64,000 nucleotides of DNA, taken from the NCBI RefSeq assembly GCF_040954645.1, contig NC_092807.1, positions 26,081,309 through 26,145,308 of the forward strand. The letters run 5' to 3'. Positions 1 through 10,116 of this stretch are shown here, one piece after another (position 1 is the stretch's first letter; each line of letters begins with the position of its first letter). This stretch comes from Diabrotica undecimpunctata (Eukaryota; Arthropoda; Insecta; Coleoptera; Chrysomelidae). The notes beneath the pieces were generated by a model that had not been told where the DNA came from, did not search any database, and saw only the letters and a list, made by a program, of their open reading frames with translations. A program made the position numbers and the translations under genes.

Positions 1-1850
1 TCGTACAATTCGAAATTATATCGCCTTCTCCAAATACCATTCTCACATAATGCGCCCATTATTCTTCTTAGTATCTTCCTTTCGAAGACGAGCAGAAGAT
101 TTGCGTCTGTTTTGGAGATGGTCCATGTTTCTGACCCATATGTCAGCACTGGTAGGATGAGTGTTCTATATATTATTAGTTTGGTTTTCTGGCTTAAATT
201 TCTGTTTTTTAGCTGCTTGCTTAGTCCAAAATAACATTTGTTTGCTAGCAGTACCCTCCGTTTTACTTCTTCAGATGTGTCATTATCGTTTGTTATGAGA
301 GAACCCAAATATGTAAACTTATTTAATACCTCAAAATTATATTGGTCTAGACTGAAGTTTTCTTCGGCGTTTCTAGCTCTATCTCTTTTATTTGGAATAG
401 ATGCTAACATGTTGGTTTTTTCCTCGTTTATTTTAAGGCCCATATTTTATGCGGCTGTCAAGAAGGTGGAAGTCATCTCTTTAAGTCCTCGTGTAGTACG
501 TGCGATCAAATCCAGATCGTCAGCGTAAGCCATAATCTGTGTTGATTTATTAAAGATTGTTCCCCTATTGTGTAACTCGGCATCTCTTATAGTCTTTTTT
601 AACGCTATATTAAAGAGAAGGCACGCCAGCGCGTCTCCCTGCCGTAACCCTGCATATGTTTCAAACGCTTGTGACATATCGCCTTGTATTTGCACTCTGC
701 AGATCACTTTAGTCATAGTTGTTTTTACGAGCCTTATTAATTTATGGGGAATGTTAAGTTCATTCATGGCTTCGTATAATTTACCTCTTAGGACGCTATC
801 ATACGCTGACTTAAAGTCCACAAAGAGATGGAACGTGTCAATATTAAATTCATTGGTTTTTTCTAAGATTTGACGTAGCACAAAAATCTGGTCAATTGTT
901 GATCTACCTGGCCTAAAACCGCTTTGATACTCATTAAGGATTTCTTCCACGTACGTACTTAAACGGCTATACAGGGTGTTGGAGAATATTTTGTACATTG
1001 TGTTCAGAAGAGTTATACCCCTATAATTTTTACATTCCAACAAATCTCCCTTTTTGTGCAGTGGACATATGATTCCAGTGCACCATTCCTCTGGCATTTG
1101 TTCTTCTTCCCAGACTTTGACTATTATATTGTGAATTTGGTGCATAATGCTGTTACCTCCATGTTTGATGAGCTCTGCGGGGATACAATCCACTCCTGGG
1201 GACTTGCTAATTTTGAGTCGTGTGATTGCGTCTTTCACTTCAAATATTAAAGGAGGTTCTACGTGAGTGTTATTTCTTGGTTTTTGAAGTGACGCATCAT
1301 TTTCCACTTCGGTACCAAGTAGTTCTTTGAAGTGCTTAACCCATCTGCTTTGTACTGCGTCAGCGGTACTGACTATATGTCCATTTTTGTCTCTACACAT
1401 CGTCAGCCGTGGTTTAAATTCTTTTCTTGTCTTATTTAGGATATTATATAACTTTCTAGTTTCATTTTGCCCCTTTAATGATTGAAGCTCTTGCATAATC
1501 TGGTTTTCGAAGGTCCGCTTTTTCCTTTGATGTATGCGTTTTTCCTCCTTCCTAAGATCTTTGTACATTTGCTCCTTATCCCGTGTTCTTCTTTGGAGTG
1601 GAGTGGACTGGATTCTTCTGGTCCTGGGACGTTGTTTGCCGCTTCCGCTTCCGCTTGCCGCTTCCGCTAATTGTTCTTCTACATATATCCCATTGCTCGC
1701 TAGCTGTTAAATTCTCATCTGTTGTGCTTTCATGTTCAAGGTAATTTTGATACCTTTCTAGTGCACGGGGCTCTTTCAAGAGTTTTAAATTGTAGCGAGT
1801 ACTTTTCTTGCCCTTTTCTTTTTTTGCATTTGATTTTTTTGCATTTGATT
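1..1850 (-). mobile_element. RTE-type LINE fragment (family A), frameshifted
   Basis: This is the reverse transcriptase part of a non-LTR retrotransposon, running right to left and cut by the window edge. The longest open piece (447-1568, 373 residues) carries RT landmarks: a palm motif FVDFKSAYDS, GLRQGDALA and the catalytic YADDLDL. The frame shifts near 447; downstream the other frame continues with GLKINEEKT, FTYLGSLI and the PVLTYGSETW region, reaching the edge inside the C-terminal domain. An upstream piece (1576-1860) is in another frame and gives a linker rich in Lys and Arg. The endonuclease domain is absent, so the copy is 5'-truncated. The end at position 1 matches 43690-43828 almost base for base, so both are copies of one family. 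At least two frameshifts make it a pseudogene. Confidence 0.9.
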
Positions 1851-1887
1851 TGCAGCCCAAGTGGCAAAATATGCCACTTGGGCTGCA
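1851..1887. repeat. Perfect 16-bp palindrome at LINE 5' break
   Basis: Arms TGCAGCCCAAGTGGCA (1851-1866) and its exact reverse complement (1872-1887) flank a 5-base AT loop. It lies exactly where the LINE family A coding sequence starts on the minus strand. It could be a structural junction, a short foldback formed during 5'-truncated integration, or the end of an unrelated small element. No function can be assigned. Confidence 0.75.
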
Positions 1888-2084
1888 ATATTAATGATAC
1901 TTGGGATCACAGCTACGAAATAAAAACTCGTATCGAAAATGCCAGTTTTTGATAAAACGAAGAATGTTTGAGTTATTTGCAGAAAACTGATTAAAAACAT
2001 TAATTTTTTTATATAAAACTAACACTTTCGATAGCAAATAAATCGAAAACTATTAATTTTATCAAAAGAATATATGGATTATCT

Positions 2085-2412
2085 TCTTATTGTTCTGAAG
2101 CTATTTTCTTGTGGCATTTTAAATTAATTACTATTTAAATGGGAATAAGCCACAATTAAAGCTTAAAATACGTTTATTGACGTTTAAATTTCCACTTCGG
2201 AAATCGTTCTCAATATACAAACATTAGTAAATTAAACAAATTTTGTTTTTTGCTATTTAGTGAAAAATTCTTCTAATAATTTAATTTTATCTCACTCATC
2301 TATATTGACAATTCAGACATACATTATACATTTTAAAGTAGACGACTTTAAAATGATATTGCCAATATTGTTGAGTTACGTTCCTGGGACGACTTTACTT
2401 ATAAGATAGTTC
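2085..2412 (-). repeat. Penelope-type terminal repeat, copy 1
   Basis: This stretch is clearly homologous to 44673-44992 and, over a shorter span, to 9838-9985. Read on the minus strand, all three share a small hairpin: arms TTTCC and GGAAA around GAAGT, followed by a conserved CGTC and an AT-rich tail. That arrangement (stem II, GAAA, GTC) resembles the degenerate hammerhead ribozymes known from Penelope-like elements, but in this copy the GAAA core reads TAAA. It lies just downstream of the GIY-YIG fragment on the same strand, which supports the Penelope assignment. Confidence 0.6.
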
Positions 2413-2700
2413 ATTCGATTACATGAAATCAACTTTAACTTGAGAATATCCGTCAGAAAAGATCATAACATGTAATTCGTCTTTAAAAAGACAAATACAT
2501 GCCATAATGACAGTAAAATTCTCCTGTTAGTGATTCCATAGTAAATTATGAGGGAAAAACCAGGAAAAAAACCTCATAATACTATCACGACATGGTAAGT
2601 ATTTGATCGTGCATTTAGTTTACCTTCAATAAACACCAAATTCCGATTTTATATGTTTGTTATTAAAAAAAAAAAACATAAATGATGTATTCTCTATATG

Positions 2701-3243
2701 TTAATGACTTACCAATACTGGTATTTTTCTTTTAATAACTTCCTCTTTCAGTATGGGTAACCAGATCCTACTACATTCTGCCGAGGAATTCGCGACACAA
2801 TTGGTCTCATTTAGCATAATTAGAGCCGCTTCTTTGATTTTTCTCTTTTTACCATCCGTTTCTTTTAGGACTATGTTTGAATCATTCCATTGAACCCTAT
2901 GTTCATTATCCCATACGTGTTTACATATTTGAGATCTATCAAATTCTCTATTTTTAATATAGGATTGATGTTCACTTATTCTAACATTTAATGACCTTGA
3001 TGTTTCACCTAAATAAAACTGATCGCATTCACAAGGTATTTTATGAATGCAATTCCTTGTCCTTTCTTGTTCATTGTTATGTTTGGTTTTGGACAAAATA
3101 GATCTCAACGTGTTTGTTGTTTTGAATGTTGTTGAAATGTTGAATTTATTTCCTATCCTTTTAAGCTTTTTCGATAATCCTTTTATGTATGGTATTGTTA
3201 TTTTCCTCGTATTATTCCTTATTATTGGATTATCTTCTGCTTT
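2701..3243 (-). pseudogene. Penelope-like element, GIY-YIG endonuclease end
   Basis: The minus-strand frame is open from about 3243 to 2701. It begins with the RT thumb-like segment ITIPYIKGLSKKL and KRIGNKFNIS, then continues into a GIY-YIG type domain: Cys-containing CIHKIPCECDQFYLGETSRS, RISEHQSYIKN, KHVWDNEHRVQW and KEAALIM. This order is that of the C-terminal end of Penelope-like retroelements, where the GIY-YIG nuclease follows the RT. The RT palm itself is missing, so this is a 5'-truncated copy of about 180 codons. No stop interrupts the part that remains. The start at 3108 is only an internal Met. Confidence 0.88.
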
Positions 3244-3249
3244 AAATTA

Positions 3250-3840
3250 ATTTTTCTATCAATTTTTGAGATCAAAATATAATAAAAAATTTCCATTCCC
3301 GAGATGAGGTGGGAACTACCCCCATCATAAAAGCCTCTTTCGGCATTATATATATTTTGATCCTTGGTCTATCCACTACTTATTTTCAAATTGACTATGT
3401 TTCCTGAACTAATAATCACATCGGAGAAAATTTGTTATGTCAAAACACTTACTGATACATCTAATCCACATAAGTCTTGTTTAGCAATTCGATCAAGAAG
3501 AAATCAACAGCATTAATACATTAATTGGTCCATTAGGATTATACTTAGTATATCCAATAAGAAATTTTATTAAAAATAATAAAAATATCTCAATGTAGTA
3601 ATAAAAATTGTAGATAGAGTTTATTAATAAATAGTAAATATATACTTAATAGCGTTTACTCGATTAAGGATTTAAACAGACTAAAAGAAAGCTATATATT
3701 TCTGAGCCACCTGAGTTTGATACATATTTCACGAGCTGCCAATATTTTACAGGATTCTATTAATACTAAAATGTTAGAAACGAGATATTTAGGGTTGTTC
3801 CCAAGTGTACACTTCATTTTATAAGAATCTGTTTTTAAAA
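3250..3840. other. AT-rich stretch, no gene seen
   Basis: I see no coding or structural signal between the Penelope fragment and the LINE that begins near 3840. Upstream parts of that LINE may extend into it but are too decayed for me to read. Confidence 0.5.
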
Positions 3841-4125
3841 ATTCTTGTGACAGTACTTATAAATAACATTAAACTAAAATTTTACAAAATTTTTTAACTC
3901 GGATTAAAAATTGAACATTAAAAACTGGGTTTAACTTGTCTACAGAAAAAACACATTACATAATTTTTAATAAAAACGGATCTCGGTATTCAACTTACAT
4001 AACTTTAAAAATAATTTAGCATTAAAATAATCAAAATAAGTTAACTTTCTAGGTTTAACTTTTACCAGAACCTCAAATTCTAACTTGCACATCAATATTC
4101 TATAACATTCCTGTCAATCTAGTTT

Positions 4126-4434
4126 CTTCTTCTTCTTCAAGTGCCATCTCCGCGGCGGAGGTCGGCAATCATCATAGCTATTCGGACTTTTGAGACGGCT
4201 GCTCTGAAAAGTTCATTTGATGTACATCCGTACCACTCTCTCAGGTTGCGCAGCCATGACATTCTACGCCTCCCCATGCTTCTCTTTCCTTGGATCTTTC
4301 CCTGCATAATCAGTTGGAGCAAGGTGTATTTCTCTCCATGTATAACATGTCCGAGATATTCCAATTTTCTTGTTTTATTTATATTTGAAACTTCTATTTC
4401 TTTATTCATTCTTCTCAGAACCTCTTTGTTTGTG
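4126..4434 (-). mobile_element. RTE-type LINE 3' end (family B)
   Basis: This short, 5'-truncated LINE tail encodes the usual C-terminal signature in an open frame (4137-4409): KLEYLGHVIHG, GKRSMGRRRMSWLRNLREW, LFRAAVSKVRIAMM. It ends in a (GAA) tail, seen on the plus strand as repeated TTC at 4124-4138. A 9-bp target duplication ATCTAGTTT flanks it (4117-4125 and 4435-4443), so the insertion is fully defined. Related ends lie at 53095-53256 and in 30715-31648. It interrupts an older I-group LINE. Confidence 0.9.
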
Positions 4435-4708
4435 ATCTAGTTTAAATATACTCAAAATTATGCCTAATAAAGTTTGGGGCACAGATACTAAAATATTAAT
4501 AAACCTATATAAATCACTCATTAGGAGTAAACTAGATTGCGGTTGCTTTGGTTATAACCCAGCAAGCAAAACTACCTTAAAAAAGCTTAACAGTATTCAA
4601 TCTACAGCTTGAGATTGGCACTTTGTGCATTTAGAACTAGTCCCACTAGTAGTTTACAAATTCTAGCTAAAGAGCCCCCTCTAAACATAAGGCGACAACA
4701 GTTATCAC

Positions 4709-7594
4709 TAGACTTCGGCAAATATGCAAATAAAAATGTAGAAAATATGCGCATAAATATGCACGTGTTTACCCGAAAATATGCAAATATTTTACAAAAT
4801 ATGCATACAAATAAATAAAAAAATCGTAAAATAGTAACAATTTTATTTAAAAAAAAGTGTACATAACTAAATATTTCCTACTATTCATTAAGATTTACAT
4901 TTATTTTAAGTAACTACATCATTTTTAAGTATGAATAAACTTATTTAGAATTATGGTAACAATAAATGACCAAGTGGTGTTCAAAATTTTCTAACAAAAA
5001 CTTGTGGCTTCTGTCTGAGTACATATATTTATATATGGAAAAACTTCGTTCAACATCAACTGATGTAACGGGAGCATTTTTCAAACTAACCAAAACATTT
5101 GGTTCTAAATTAATTGTTTCCGAAATATTTCCAGCTAGAACACTGACTACTGCAGAAAGAATATGGTAACCTTTATTTTTTTCCATAGTAGCTTCAAATT
5201 TTTTTAAAATATCTTTTTCAATATTACCTCTTACGTTTCAACAACATGACGCAAATTCTTTTATTAATGCTGTACTTTCGAACAATGACAGTTTTGGTGA
5301 TTCTAACTGAGTAATTGTTTTTTGAACTAAACTAAAATTTGATTTTATAAATGAAAGTTCTTGTTGAAGCAAGTTACTCTGAAAAGTTTGTTTAGAATCC
5401 AAAAGAGATTGGGAACTTTCATCTGTTAACGTATCAATTATGTTCTTTATTTTAACAAAATGATCTGCATAAAAATTAGCTGCTTCTAACCATGTTCCCC
5501 ATCGCGTTAAAATAGGTTGTGGTGGAAGAGGCATGTTAGGTAGCATTTCTTTATAAAGTTGAATTCTTATAGGAGATTTAAGAAATACTTTTTTGACACT
5601 GGATATCATGGTATTTACAAGAGGAAACTTTTTTCGTATTTCCTCTGCAACTCTGTTTAATCCATGCGCTACACAAGTAACATGTATTAAATCTGGGAAA
5701 AATATTTTTAAATTTTGTCCTGCTTTCACCATATAAGGAGCAGCATCCGATAAAATAAGCAGTAATTTATTAGAAGGAATAGTTGTCGGAAGAAAAAAAG
5801 TTGCTAATGTTTCTTGTATAAAACGCGAAATTGTTAAAGCATTTGTTTTCTCAAGTTGCTGGCATGAAATAAAATGAGATTTTGGTAAGGTATCTTCTTT
5901 AAGAACACCAATCAATAAATGAGCAATATACTTTCCTGAGGAATCAGTGGTTTCGTCTACAGATATGTAAAAATAATTATCTGCAATTTCTTCCTTAATA
6001 TTAATTAACACCGACGAGTATAGCCCGTTCACATTATTTCTTCTTAGAGACCGATCACTTGGAACATTAAGTTTGCAATATTTTTTTAGAAACGAACTAA
6101 AATTTACATTTGCTAATTTTGAAAGCGGTATGTTTGCAGACACTAATGCGCGACACAAGTCTTCATTAAAAGTTTCTTGCTCATCTAATTTTTTTGAAGT
6201 AGATTGGAAACATTTAGCCATTGAAGTTTGATGTTTTCCTCCTATTTTTCCTTTTTTTGCAATGTGTGAAGCAGTTCTCACATGTTGGTCTATCTGAAAT
6301 TTCTTCTCACATGCTATCTATAAATAAAAATAAAAACCTTTATTTTAACCCAACCTTTAAAATATAAAAATATACAAGGTGTTTTTGGTTAATCAAATAA
6401 CTGGTTTGAAAAAAAAACACTCGCTAAGTTTTTTAAATGCAGTATTAATCCACAAATTAGTTTTTGTTACTAACCATTAGTACATCATATAACTTATTTT
6501 AAAATTCAACAAAAGTTTTTTTTTGTTAATTCAATTACAATAAAAATAATTGTGTTTTAGAATAGCTGACTTCATAAAAAAAGTACAGGTGAAAAATTTT
6601 TCTAAATACACACCATTGTATTGTACCATTGACAATTTTTTCTCACTAAAGGAAGCTATTTTTCATTTAAAAACAACCTACGAGTACTAAATTTTAAGTA
6701 AATACGTTTATTGGTTTTAAAGTTATTGTTGTTATTAACTAAAAGAATTTAATTTTTTTTAATTTTAACACCCTGTATCTCGAAAAGTAAATAAGTTTGA
6801 CCCCTCATTAACTATATCGTTTTGTTCAATTTTTCGAGAAGTATCTACAGTCAAACGTTGTAAGTGTCATTTGGAAACACCCTGTATGTATGAAATATTA
6901 GATATTTAATAGAAAATATTAGATACTTACAATTTTGCCACAGACTGAACAGTAGATTTTTCCCATATCCATAGACAGCTCTTTATAAGGTTTAATCCAA
7001 GTTGAAGCACTGGTTGTTTTAGGCATTATAAAATCACAATCTTCCTTTCGCACAACGAGTGTTTACGCTTTGAATATCAAAACAAAAATGATTTACAAAT
7101 CTGAGCATCAAATTAGAAATGTTTAGGTACCTAATTCAATAAACTGGGAGATTTTGGAAAATCCCTAAATTAGGAACAAAAATATTAGCCGTTTACCTGC
7201 TGTTAAGATACAATAAATTGTAGATAGATTTGGAAATTAGATCATAAAATGCAAATGAGCGAACCCTTAGCGATTATCCAATAACTGAATGCCTCAGTGA
7301 CCGAGACTTTCTAAGAATGTTGAGGGCTACTTAAATTGATCTTCTTTGAAATTGTAAATGTTTTGTACCTGTAGAGATTACGTACTTAGATCATTTCTTG
7401 ATTAAAATGACTACAAAATTTTATACAAGAATTGAAATAAATTGGTATGTTTAAAAATTTTCAAATACAGTATAAAAATCTGAACTTTTATGCACTTTAT
7501 GCAAACTTTTATACAAATATGCCAAAATATGAAATATTTGCATAAAATATGCACAATATGCAAAATATGCAATTTGCATATTTGCCGAAGTCTA
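4709..7594 (-). mobile_element. hAT transposon, complete, with 8-bp TSD
   Basis: The element is 2,886 bp. It starts TAGACTTCGGCAAATATGCA and ends in the exact reverse complement, a perfect terminal inverted repeat of about 23 bp. The 8-bp target duplication GTTATCAC is perfect (4701-4708 and 7595-7602), as hAT transposases make. Both subterminal regions, roughly 4709-4810 and 7495-7594, are packed with AATATGCA-like motifs in both orientations, the kind of array expected to bind the transposase BED finger. The only gene is the transposase on the minus strand. Perfect ends and duplication suggest a fairly recent insertion. It sits inside an I-group LINE. Confidence 0.95.
4941..7026 (-). CDS. 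hAT transposase, two exons, one in-frame TGA
   Basis: Exon 1 (7026-6931) starts MPKTTSASTWIKPYKE and ends with the first half of a zinc finger, YCSVCGKI, followed by a donor GTAAGT. The acceptor TTTATAG precedes exon 2 (6317 down), which completes the finger with H-x5-H (QHVRTASH), giving a split BED-type finger. The 613-bp intron is 6318-6930. Next come ISVDETTD (first catalytic Asp), LLILSDAAPYM (second), CVAHGLNRV, and RWGTWLEAANFY. The C-terminal dimerisation segment (APVTSVDVERSFSIYKYM) lies beyond an in-frame TGA at 5238-5240; the frame stays open either side, giving about 490 codons. The family resembles hAT proteins often annotated as CGG-repeat-binding-protein-like in insects. The TGA probably inactivates it unless read through. 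Confidence 0.9.
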
Positions 7595-8640
7595 GTTATC
7601 ACTAAACTACATTTTCAAAATTTCAATTAAAAAACAACATCCTCTTTTCTCCCAAATTTTCCACCCTGGCATCCCCTCTTTTAAAAAGACAACAAACTGT
7701 ATTCCTCTAATAGAAAGAATAAAAGTCACAAATTTTAACATGGATCAACTTACTCTATTGCTATATATAAATGCAATCTCTCCTCCATGGACAACCCGCC
7801 TACTGACCATTGACCTAACACTAAGAAAGTTTCCCAAATCATATACAAACTTCTCGATAATTAAACATCTTTTTGCAGAAATCATATCCTGTTACCCCAA
7901 CTACTTACAAATCTTTACCGACGCCTCTAAGACACCAGATGGACATGATGTTGCTTACTATTCTGATGATGAAAACTCCTACAGCATACACTTACCTATA
8001 ACTTGTAGTATACTCACAGGCAAGACCACAGCTATATTAAAAGCCTTAACTTTTTTCAAAACGTGTAACACGATGTAGTGTGTCATCATTACAGATTCAC
8101 TTAATGCGTTATTGAAATTAAAGAAAATTTATATAACAAATCGCATTATTCAAGCAATAACTAATCAATTAGAAACACTTCATTCCATGGGAAAAGGGAC
8201 TTTCATTTATATATAAAATATCCTTATAGTGACATTAATTAAAGATCATTGCAATAGCATTTGGCAAAATTACTGGGAAAATTCAGTAACCAAATTAAAC
8301 TCAATATACCCAAAGGTGAACAGCTCTTTGAATAAACCCACAAGTAGACGAGATCATGTAATTATAAACCGTTTAAGAATTGGTCATACTGCTGTCACAC
8401 ACAAATTTTTATTCAGTAAAGATCCACCGCTAATTTGCAATAACTGCTCCACTTCATTGACAGTGAAACACTTTCTGCTTGACTGCTCATGTTTCCAAAA
8501 TCAAAGAAGAATGCATGGAATTTTAAACGACCTCAAATCCATCCTGACAGATAAAAATTTAAATGTATTAAATTATTTAAGAGATATAAAATTGTATTAT
8601 ACCATTTAATGTACATAATCGTAATAAAACTATTAGAGTA

Positions 8641-9837
8641 AGATCCCAGAGCGATCAGACATAACATTTTCACACAGATGAAACCTTAGAGTCTGAGTAG
8701 CGTCTCGTGTGCTTTGAATACCTGCGTATTTATGAAACTTGCTGAGTGACACCTGGGCAGGTACCAGGTGAGAAAGGTAACTAAAAATAGGAGCTATTTA
8801 ACTTAAATTTACATAACTGACTTTTATACATATTTTGTAGAATATTATTTTGAAAATACTGTAATAAGTGTCAGACACTTGTCATGGACCAGAACTTTTG
8901 TCAGACGCTTTAAAGCTCCACTAAAATTAAATGAACTTTACTTACTTTTACATGTCTGATTTTTAAATAGAGATGCAAAAATATTTAATCGAATCGAAAA
9001 CAGTAAGTATTCTTAATGTATTTGAATTTTTTACTCTGAGGCTCATGCGCACAGCACTCTCGCGCTCATACTTCTGGTTAACTAATTTTTGTGTTTTTTG
9101 TGAGGGATGTTGCCGGGTGAACCCCACAACACAGTTGCCGGGTTAAATAGCATAAGCCATTTAATCTCCAAATTATATTAGGACTGTGATAATAATACTG
9201 TGGATAATAATAAATTGAATAATAAATTCTTACTGCGTGCACGTAAATTTTTCTTTTTGTCAGGAGTTGATCTAGTTTATACCGATTTTTTCAAATTAAT
9301 GTTATCCAATTTTGCAGAAATCATTGTTTAGTATTTTTATATTTTATATAAATCAGTAGCATATGATAAAACACTTCAGAAACTTTTAAATTTAAAAATT
9401 TACGTATATATTGAAGTTTTCGGAGTTGAGAAAAAGTTTAAAATTAAACAATTTTTTCGTAAAAAGTGTTTTTGCTTGAAGCTAAAAATATGAAGAGTAT
9501 GGTGAATGCTATACTACGGTTTTTAAAATAGTAATCAGACAAATATTAAAAAAACATGTGTTTTTTTCTGGAAATATATATACTAGAAAGTTTAATTAAA
9601 AGTTAAAACAAACCATTTAAAAAAGTAGTCATTTTAAAATCTGTTATTGATATAATATTCGATTTCTTTAATTTAATAAATATTTTTAACTTTAAAAGGC
9701 ACATCTAAAATATAAAATAGTTTTTTCTTCAATTTATTTTACCATTTACGTTAGATAGTTTTCTTTAACTACAAATTATGGGTAACTCTTTTTCATTTAG
9801 AGATCGGTATTTTACTATCCTCTTCTACGTATTATCA
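8641..9837. other. No gene seen; LINE 3' region then AT-rich DNA
   Basis: The first 150 bases may be the 3' untranslated end of the LINE that stops at 8609. The rest is AT-rich with no frame, inverted end or tandem structure I could identify. Confidence 0.5.
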
Positions 9838-9985
9838 CTATATTCTTCTGAAGCCATTTTCTTGTGGTATCTTAAAACTATTTAGTATTTTTACTAAAAA
9901 AAGCCACAATGTTACTTAAAAATAAGTTTATTTTAACGTTTCAATTTCCACTTCGAAAATCGTTCTCAAAATACAAAGAAACAAT
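9838..9985 (-). repeat. Penelope-type terminal repeat, copy 2
   Basis: Homologous to the first part of 2085-2412 and 44673-44992, including the short hairpin with a conserved GAAACGT core on the minus strand (9935-9970) and the CCACAAGAAAAT segment at its far end. No Penelope coding sequence is recognisable next to it, so it is a solo or 5'-truncated piece. In this copy stem II has a changed loop base. Confidence 0.55.
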
Positions 9986-10116
9986 TTTTTTTTATTTATT
10001 TATGCCTCTACCTCATAGGGTCATTGGCGTTGTACAATTTAAAGTTTTACAATTAATTTAGTACATTTATGGAATATAAGTATGATGTCAAATTTTTGAA
10101 CTTTCAGTTCCGTCAC

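Larger units (their letters stand above)
3844..8640 (+). mobile_element. RNase H-bearing LINE (I-group), split twice
   Basis: Three plus-strand blocks read as one decayed LINE pol. Block 1 (about 3844-4116) has the post-catalytic RT region (STEKTHYIIF, VNFLGLTF). Block 2 (4444-4708) continues in the same protein order with LNILKIMPNKVWG, LYKSLIRSKLDCG and PLNIRRQQLSL. Block 3 (7603 on) resumes with NYIFKISI, then RNase H (QIFTDASKTPDGHD at 7911 on, VIITDSLNAL at 8086 on) and a Cys-His end (INRLRIGHTAVTHK, CNNCS, VKHFLLDC) to 8609. Removing the LINE tail at 4126-4434 and the hAT at 4709-7594, each with one copy of its target duplication, restores the junctions. Stops and frameshifts are scattered through it. 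RNase H places it with I-type rather than RTE-type LINEs. Confidence 0.85.

Noticed and set aside
238..528. Plus-strand open frames opposite the LINE (238-528, 568-873, 1056-1250, 1482-1670)
   Set aside because: They are antisense shadows of the minus-strand RT, which carries the conserved motifs.
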